From contig SMSO01000006.1 in the NCBI GenBank assembly GCA_004764695.1, forward strand, positions 290,859 through 354,858: 64,000 nt of DNA, written 5' to 3'. A model generated the notes under the pieces. It did not search any database. It was not told the origin of the DNA and was given only the letters and a program-made list of their open reading frames with translations. Source of the DNA: Schizochytrium sp. TIO01 (taxonomy: Eukaryota; Sar; Bigyra; Thraustochytrida; Thraustochytriidae). Made by a program: the position numbers and the translations under genes. The first letter of the stretch is position 1. Every line of letters begins with the position of its first letter. Positions 57,729 to 64,000 of this stretch are shown one piece after another.

Positions 57729-59231
57729 TTATACACGACCTTTGCCAAGACCATGCATGAGGCCAACGTAGCTAGCTTCATCAAAGTTATTGTTGAAGAA
57801 ACGACGCCGAAGTGCAAAGAACACAGATGCAGTGAGCAAAGAATCAGACCCAGCCTGGTGCATTGGTCCGACGCGCTCAACTTCAAGTTCTTCCGCAAGC
57901 TTCGAGAGACCGCTCTTGAAGGGCGCGCCTTCGAGCTTTGTCATGATGGCCTTGACATCAAACATGGCAGGAAAGTACAAAAGCAGCAAGTTGAAGAACT
58001 CGACTTCCTTGTCTGGCAGCGGCGCACAGGTCAGCACCTTAAGCAGGTAGGCGACGTCGAAGCCACCGTGAAAAGTCACCCACTTCACCTCCTTCATGAG
58101 CACCAGGCCAGAAGACATAAGTTGCTCACCAAAATCCTGCACATCAATGCCCATTTTTTCATGCAAATCAAAGTCAATGCCACTGCGCACAAGCAAGTCA
58201 ATGGAGTCCTGCGCATACATATCATCTGTGAGGCTAAATTTAAAGTGAAACTGCCAGCATGGGCAGTCCTCCGCGAAATTACCCTCATCATCCGTAAGTG
58301 CAATACCGAGTTGGATCAATTTAAGCAGGTCTACGTTGCAACGAAGAGTCTGATATTGAAAGTCATCCGTGCTTTCAAATGAGCCGATTGGTCGAGCTAC
58401 AACACCCGGAAATTCTGTGTCCATCGCAATGTAATTGTATTTTTGCACGACGCTGCGAATAACAGCCATTTCCTGGTCCAAGTTGTCCCGCCACACGTCA
58501 CGAATCTCCACCTTCTTTCCCTTGTACTCGTAAACGTGGCCACGGGTTTTGATGAGCTTACTCATCTCTGGGTCTTCCAAGCCTGGGCGCGCTCCTGGGG
58601 GTGGCGGCAGGTTTTGTTGTTGTTGCTGGTGTTGCTGGTGTTGTTGGTGTTGCTGCAGATGCTGTTGTTGAAGGTGTTGCTGGTGTTGTTGGTGTTGCTG
58701 CTGGTGGTGCTGCGGTTGTTGCTGGTGTTGTTGGTGTTGCTGCTGTGCTGCAAACGGTGATGCGTGAGACTGGTAGTGGTGCATTGGTCTGTTCTGTGGC
58801 GCTGACTGATGTTGCTGGAGCATGCTTTGGTGCGCATGGTGCATTGAGGGTTGTTGATGCATTTGTTGGTAGTGTTGTTGTTGGCCATGCTGCATGCCCG
58901 AGCCAAGGTGTTGGCTCTGCTGACCATATGGCTGTTGAGGGCCACCACGCTGTGATTGCATTGAGTGCATCTGATTTAGCATACCACCACCCATGTTGCC
59001 GCCCATGCTGCCGTCTGGCCCACCGTATCTATTGTCGGAACCGCTGAGGCCTGGCATCTGGTAACCTGAATTGTGACCACCAATGTAGCCCTGGTAGGCT
59101 CCCGAGTCACCGCCTCCGCCGTTGTACGAGCCTCCGTCCATGCCAAGGCCACTGAGACCGCCACCGCCCCCGCCTACATAGTTTCCATAGTCTCCTCCGC
59201 TACCGAGACCGTTCAGTTGATTACTGTGCAT
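57729..59231 (-). CDS. CAF1: CAF1/POP2 deadenylase, catalytic subunit of CCR4-NOT
   Basis: The product has 500 residues. Residues about 222-497 form the DEDDh 3'-5' exoribonuclease domain that shortens mRNA poly(A) tails in the CCR4-NOT complex. The domain opens with a VEIRDVWRDNLDQEM motif. Catalytic residues are Asp271 and Glu273 (IAMDTEFPG), Asp392 (FHGGFDVAYLLK), His458 and Asp463 (MHQAGSDSLLTASVFF). The Asp271-Asp392 spacing of 121 equals that of human CNOT7 (Asp40-Asp161), and the His-Asp spacing of 5 is also the same. Before the domain lies a low-complexity region: Gly/Ser/Tyr-rich (1-95), then Gln/His-rich (96-207). Yeast Pop2 also has a Gln-rich N-terminus, but most animal and plant CAF1 proteins do not. 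The gene is intronless from the ATG at 59,231. Cytoplasmic and P-body localisation is expected for the family. Confidence 0.96.
   Translation of the reverse strand: MHSNQLNGLGSGGDYGNYVGGGGGGLSGLGMDGGSYNGGGGDSGAYQGYIGGHNSGYQMPGLSGSDNRYGGPDGSMGGNMGGGMLNQMHSMQSQRGGPQQPYGQQSQHLGSGMQHGQQQHYQQMHQQPSMHHAHQSMLQQHQSAPQNRPMHHYQSHASPFAAQQQHQQHQQQPQHHQQQHQQHQQHLQQQHLQQHQQHQQHQQQQQNLPPPPGARPGLEDPEMSKLIKTRGHVYEYKGKKVEIRDVWRDNLDQEMAVIRSVVQKYNYIAMDTEFPGVVARPIGSFESTDDFQYQTLRCNVDLLKLIQLGIALTDDEGNFAEDCPCWQFHFKFSLTDDMYAQDSIDLLVRSGIDFDLHEKMGIDVQDFGEQLMSSGLVLMKEVKWVTFHGGFDVAYLLKVLTCAPLPDKEVEFFNLLLLYFPAMFDVKAIMTKLEGAPFKSGLSKLAEELEVERVGPMHQAGSDSLLTASVFFALRRRFFNNNFDEASYVGLMHGLGKGRV
58613..58746. repeat. CAG/CAC/CAA repeats encoding the Gln/His tract of CAF1
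   Basis: Imperfect trinucleotide repeats (TTG, CTG and GTG on the plus strand) encode alternating runs of Gln with single His residues. The array extends at lower density to about 58,940. Confidence 0.92.
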
Positions 59232-60460
59232 GCTTAAGCAAAATCACCATGGATCATTTTAAAGTTTGCAAGAGTATACATAAGCAGGATATGAAGGTTT
59301 AAGAAAATAAAGAATTCGAGGATTTTCATTTTCAGTCGTTTCGTCGAGATCAAAAGCACCAAAAGCCAACAATTCACAGAGCATGCCGCAAGATCAATCC
59401 CAAACACCGACGATCCCAAAATGTCCATTCCCAGTTGCATAATATTGATCCACATATCAAATATTGCCCAATCAGTATTGAAGAATAAACCAGCGAATCC
59501 ACCGTCCACACACGCCACAAATGAAAGTGATAGCCCCGCGCGGACATCAGCAAATCAAAGCACAAAATCATTTTAAAACCCGTCAGCTGCCATGATTTCC
59601 AAAGGATTAACCATTGCGACAATAACCAAAAACTTACCCTGACAACATAGCGCCTCCTCGTCGCGCCTACAAAAAGAAGGCCCTATCCTCGCAAGCTCGG
59701 CTACAGTTGACGAGGTCTCTGAGGAAGAGAGATACAGAGAGATAAAGAGATACAAAGAGAGAGAGAGATAGAGAAGAATGAAGGAGCAAGAAAGACAAGA
59801 ACAGCCAAGCTCGAGGTGCTCCAGCTGAGGCGCTGAAAATGCGAGGTTCAATGCTAGGGCCTAGTTCAGGTCTCTCGCCGGGCCACCAAAGTCCAACAAG
59901 ATAAGCTTTGCGCGGTCGCAGGAGTTGCGCAAGAAACAAACTTGCAAAGGCTCGAAAGAGAAAGAAAGAGAGAGAGAGGGAGTCTAATCTGCCGCTGTGT
60001 CTCACTTCTGCCGCCTGGCCCGGCGCCAGTGCGCGCGGGGGAGGCGGGCGGGCCCCGGGAGCGCAGCCAGCTGTGCTGCTGCAGCCGCCGCAATCAAGAA
60101 CGCCGCCGCTCGCCGCGCAGTCGCCGCTATGAGCGAATGATCGCCTGCCTTCTGTTTGCCCCGTGACAAATCACATCAATCGTCATAGACTGTGCTCGAA
60201 TAGTGCGTCCATCTACTAGTAACTCTAGCAGTGCTAGATGATATTTTAGGCACGAAGTTCATACAATCAATCGAAGATAAGAAAGCAGACTGAAAGAAGA
60301 TAATTGCACGCATGATTCATGGTGCCTTCGAGCAGAGCCAAAATGTGAGACCTCTCCGCGCTGTACGAGTGGCAATTGAAATGCGTTTTGGCTTGCTTAT
60401 TCCCATGAATCGCAAGCCCTGCGTCTCGATCTTCTTCGAATCCGTCAAGATGTGGATGCG

Positions 60461-60514
60461 CTTTCTTTCTTTCTTTCTTTCTTCCTTTCTTTCTTTCTTT
60501 CTTTCTTTCTTTTC
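60461..60514. repeat. (TTTC)n tetranucleotide repeat
   Basis: About 13 copies of TTTC with one CTTCC interruption, all pyrimidine on the plus strand. Confidence 0.95.
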
Positions 60515-62165
60515 TCCGCCTTTATAAATCTCTCGTTTTTCCCACATAGAAATTGGTAGCACCCAGCTACGCTCTACACTAGCCCCGGGCTCTCTAGGGG
60601 CCCCTAGAAGATAAGCTATGGATCCCTCAACAATACTATTCCTCCTCCTTTTTCTCGTTGAGCTTGTTGTTCTTCTGCTAATATCTATGACCACTGGAGA
60701 CTACTGCTATCGTTTGTGGTATATACCTGGTAGAGTCGAGCGAGGCTAGTTGCGGCGTGAGGAGGTCAAATAAATATCTTACTTCGCCCTTCGAGGAGAG
60801 ACCATTCCATTCGACAAATCGCTGCTTTGCGATGACTTCGGGCGGCCGGGTGGAGAATCCTTGGGATGAGAGCTTCAACTTTAGAGCTTCGAAGCATGGG
60901 TAGAATCTGGGCGAACGTATGTGCGTGGAAATTGTCATAATAAAATGGCGATGGGGAATTTGACGTGCGTGAACTATTGCGATCATGGCAATCTGCAGTC
61001 GAATGTAATTTGGGAGCATGTGACCATGCACTGGGTTCGATGAAGAGGATGATGACTGGAATATACATGCACATGAACGTCAGATTAGGTCAAGAGCATT
61101 GGGCTGTGAAGGTTCTTACTTGCGAAGCTGTATGTGTGAATTCCCCAATCTGAACGAATAGCAAGCTAACTCAAAGCGGGACCCAAAAGTCGCTTATAGT
61201 TCATCAGGTGACTGTGTTTTTCATTAAAGATAGTAGCATCGTTCTGCGGCAGATTTACTTGATAACATACCAGTACTAGGCACAGTTTCCGAATAAACAT
61301 GTTTGCCTCTGACCTTTTTTTAAAGGTGTAAATGTTAAGGTAAACCACATCAAATCGAGACTCGAGCCTTCGAAAGCCCACTATGGTATATGGTATGGGC
61401 CACACACACTTCAGCTAGGCTTCAACAGTAAAACCGAGGTTCTCTGGGACATCAAAGTTCTATAAAGTTTTGCTTGTCTGACCCTATACAGAGTATCCCA
61501 ATACTCCAAGTTTAATTTCAGCGTAGCACCTTTCTGTGCATATCTGCGCATACTACGTTAGCATCGAAGCACCAAGAGCCGCCATTTGCTTCATTCAAAC
61601 TGAAGACGCATGTTATTAATTTAAAGCAAAATGGTGTTTCTACCCTTTGATTTCTTTAAACCTCCTTTCTCCAATAGCCTAAAATTCATCTGCGTACCCA
61701 AGCCTCCAGTATTCTCATCCTGCAAGAGTCTATGTTTCTCTCTGCCGTCTCCGAGTGTCCTTGGCTGCTACACACAAGAGCAGGGTCGCCTGGCTAGCCG
61801 CGGACGCTCTGTGGTGAGGTCTCGTTAGCGGGACTTTATCTCGTGCATTTACCCTTTCTTCCCAAATTCTAGTTTTCATGATTTTCTTCCGTTCCGCTTT
61901 CGGGAGCTTACCTTTGGACCACTTCAACTTCTCTCAAGCTCAAGTCATCTACCTACTTCAAGCTCAAGTTCAACTTCGCCTCTCATCGCAGAAGCTGCTC
62001 AAGAGACATAGACATGAACGAAGCATTCCCGGTCCTGAGCAAGTGAGTACTACGAACAAGAGCTGGAAAAACGAGAGACGAATGTAATGCAGGCCATTGA
62101 AAATGTTTTACAACATGTAAATGCAATTCAACGTAATGTAGTGCAATTCAGTATGATACCATACA

Positions 62166-62186
62166 ATGCAATGCAATGCAATGCAA
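62166..62186. repeat. (AATGC)n pentanucleotide repeat
   Basis: Four copies of AATGC. This is the complement of the pentamer run at 251-318. Confidence 0.88.
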
Positions 62187-63036
62187 GACTGACCTGAAGG
62201 CCTTGAGCAAAAGAACGTACTGCAGGAACCACGGCGAACTTCTGGCTTCGATGCAACTCTGTTTGCCCGCTTCTGTGTGGTCCATACATTCAGCTGCCGC
62301 AATCTTCGCTCGAGCTACGCGACCTTTGGTATGCGAGCACCACGTTGACCTACAATCAATCTTGAGTTTTGGGAATCAATAAATTGCGTTGATAAATTCA
62401 TAATCTTTGAACAAATTCGTGAGCGGCCCAAGAAAGCGGAAGAAATGAGAAGAAATGAGTGTAATACATGGGCCTATGCAATAAGCTAGAAGAGCATAAG
62501 GCTGGCAGCCAGTAACAGTGGATAGGACAGGGATAGGATCACTGGCACGTCCTTAGACATCTTCAGAACAAGAGTGGCTTAGAAACCATAAAAGCTGGTC
62601 GGTTTTATCTAAAACTGTGCAGCTGCTAGCTCCTGGGCCAGCAGAGCAGCTGCAAAATCGTATGCTGCAGCTAACACATCCCTCTGCGGCCATCGAACAA
62701 AGAATTGCGTATAGTTAGTTTCCTGACTTCCAAAGGTTCTTATTATGGTAAGGATGGCTGTTTGTTTTGCTAGAATCAATGAAGTGAAATAACTACAAGT
62801 GAACAATAGGCCCAACAAGTGAAGTATTTTTCGAATATAGAAGTCTACCTACATGAGCAAAGTAGAGCAAACTCAGGGAAGTGAAACAAATATGAAAAGT
62901 CAAGCAAGCCAAAAGTAAATGAAAAGCACTGCAGACTTGCAACGCGTCCGCAGCGTCGCTGCCCAACCCTCTGCTTCTCCTCTCGCCGTTTGTGCGAGCT
63001 TATAGCCACCAATTTAGTCAGTCGGCGTCAGGAGCA

Positions 63037-64000
63037 ATGCTAGCAGCTCTTGCCACGCGGCGTCTGGCCCCTGGCCTTCGCCCGCGTCCCGGCGCAGCCT
63101 CACTTGCAGCGGCCTCAATGCGGCGGCTGGCAGCAGCGCCGAGGACCCTCGCGGTGACGGCGACGCCCGCAGCAAAAACTGTGAGCCCACCCTTGGGAAC
63201 AAGCGGTGTGAACTCAACCGTCATGCGCGACCGTGGGGTAGGATATTGGCTTTTGGGCACATCTGCGGCAGTCTTCGGCATGGTGGTCTTGGGCGGCGTA
63301 ACTCGGTTGACAAGGTCCGGACTGTCCATGGTAGACTGGCGGCCCCAGGGATCTATGTTGCCGAAAGATGATGCTGCTTGGACTATTGAGTTTGAGAAGT
63401 ACAAACAGTTCCCGGAGTACAAGCGTATGAACCAGGGCATGACGCTCGAGGAGTTCAAGTACATTTACTTTATGGAATGGTTTCACCGCATGTGGGGCCG
63501 TGGCCTTGGTGTAGTCTTCGGACTGCCGTTTATGTACTTCATGGCCCGCGGTCGTATCCAGAAGTTGCCCGGAATGACTCCTAAGCTCTTTGGTCTGCTG
63601 GCTCTCGGTGGCGGCCAGGGTCTCGTGGGTTGGTGGATGGTTAAGAGTGGCCTTGAGGAGCCCGCCCATGACTGGAAGGAGCCCCGCGTGAGCCCATACC
63701 GCCTGGCAGCTCACTTGACTGTGGCTCTGGGTGTTTTCACTGGCCTTGTGTGGACTGGACTCACTGCTCTCAACCCCCAGCCCCTCTTGGCCACTGCTGT
63801 GGACCCGAAGATCCTCAAGTTCCGCAAGTGGGGCGCTGGAGTCCTCGCGCTCGTTGGTGTGACTTTCGTCTCGGGCGCCTTTGTCGCTGGAAACGATGCT
63901 GGACGCGCTTACAATGATTGGCCACTCTACGCTGGAGACTGGATCCCCAAGGAAATTTGGGACAACACCCTCGAGCCGGCCTGGCGCAACATCTTTGAGA
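63037..64000 (+). CDS. COX15: Heme A synthase, mitochondrial (COX15), partial at the window end
   Basis: 321 codons are present and the 3' end lies beyond the window; the family is usually about 400 residues. COX15 oxidises the methyl group of heme O to make heme A for cytochrome c oxidase, in the mitochondrial inner membrane. Residues 1-45 are Arg/Ala-rich without acids, as in a mitochondrial presequence. The family signatures are clear: VLGGVTRLTRSGLSM and DWRPQGSMLP (about 84-109), EFEKYKQFPEYKRMNQGM (about 118-135), FKYIYFMEWFHRMWGR (about 140-155, with His150 as a probable heme ligand), GGGQGLVGWWMVKSGL (about 191-206) and AAHLTVALG (His226, second probable ligand). SGAFVAGNDAGRAYNDWP begins the second half. 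Codon use is more GC-rich at third positions than in the golgin gene, which may reflect strong expression. No intron is seen so far. Confidence 0.97.
   Translation, partial: MLAALATRRLAPGLRPRPGAASLAAASMRRLAAAPRTLAVTATPAAKTVSPPLGTSGVNSTVMRDRGVGYWLLGTSAAVFGMVVLGGVTRLTRSGLSMVDWRPQGSMLPKDDAAWTIEFEKYKQFPEYKRMNQGMTLEEFKYIYFMEWFHRMWGRGLGVVFGLPFMYFMARGRIQKLPGMTPKLFGLLALGGGQGLVGWWMVKSGLEEPAHDWKEPRVSPYRLAAHLTVALGVFTGLVWTGLTALNPQPLLATAVDPKILKFRKWGAGVLALVGVTFVSGAFVAGNDAGRAYNDWPLYAGDWIPKEIWDNTLEPAWRNIFE

Larger units (their letters stand above)
59232..63036. other. Intergenic, no gene recognised
   Basis: This lies between the CAF1 start (-) and the COX15 start (+). It contains a GAGA-rich tract (59,725-59,775), a TTTC array and a CAATG pentamer run (about 62,166-62,186). 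A possible short exon (ATG at about 62,013, followed by GTGAGT at 62,041) lies near 62 kb but could not be linked to any gene. Confidence 0.55.

Noticed and set aside
63018-63714. Two minus-strand ORFs of 148 and 166 codons
   Set aside because: They are antisense to COX15, which has unmistakable family signatures on the plus strand.
1-64000. tRNA, rRNA and spliceosomal RNA genes
   Set aside because: Isolated words resembling a tRNA B box occur (for example near 25,085 and 31,246), but none has a matching A box and foldable cloverleaf. A covariance-model search would decide.

Overview
The window looks like nuclear DNA of a eukaryotic microbe. Its genes are mostly intronless, several products are eukaryote-specific (a golgin, a CAF1 deadenylase, a FAAH-type amidase, mitochondrial COX15), and one gene shows a GT-AG intron. 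The gene set and the style of intergenic DNA would fit a stramenopile such as a labyrinthulomycete (thraustochytrid), but that placement is inference and nothing in the window proves it.

Layout. Positions 1-7,127 hold no recognisable gene, only short repeats and a striking 15-bp minisatellite (3,365-3,720). An ankyrin/SAM protein gene (7,128-8,369, +) and a secreted, cysteine-rich double TIL-domain protein gene (9,907-10,923, -) follow. Then comes about 26 kb (10.9-37.2 kb) with no gene I can support. It is packed with di-, tri-, tetra-, penta- and hexanucleotide repeats, long polypurine/polypyrimidine tracts, homopolymers and short AT-rich islets.

The right part is gene-rich: a FAAH-like amidase (-), a small four-span membrane protein (-), a 2,085-residue golgin with a C-terminal anchor (+), a PlsC-type acyltransferase whose first exon lies 568 nt upstream (+), a CHAT-domain protease-like protein (-), a CAF1/POP2 deadenylase with a Gln/His-rich N-terminus (-), and the first 321 codons of COX15 (+), cut by the window edge.

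The genes do not form one pathway. They are housekeeping functions (mRNA deadenylation, heme A synthesis, Golgi tethering, phospholipid synthesis, fatty-amide turnover) plus lineage-specific proteins. The best candidate for something undescribed is the CHAT-domain protein: it keeps the His and Cys of a caspase-like dyad, but about 300 residues of low-complexity sequence separate them, and a long disordered C-terminus ends in polyglutamine. Other points of interest are the 96-bp in-frame repeats of the golgin, the tandem-repeat linker of the TIL protein, and a family of short CTAC/GTAG-rich motifs scattered through the intergenic DNA. No rRNA, tRNA, CRISPR array or intact transposon was found by eye.
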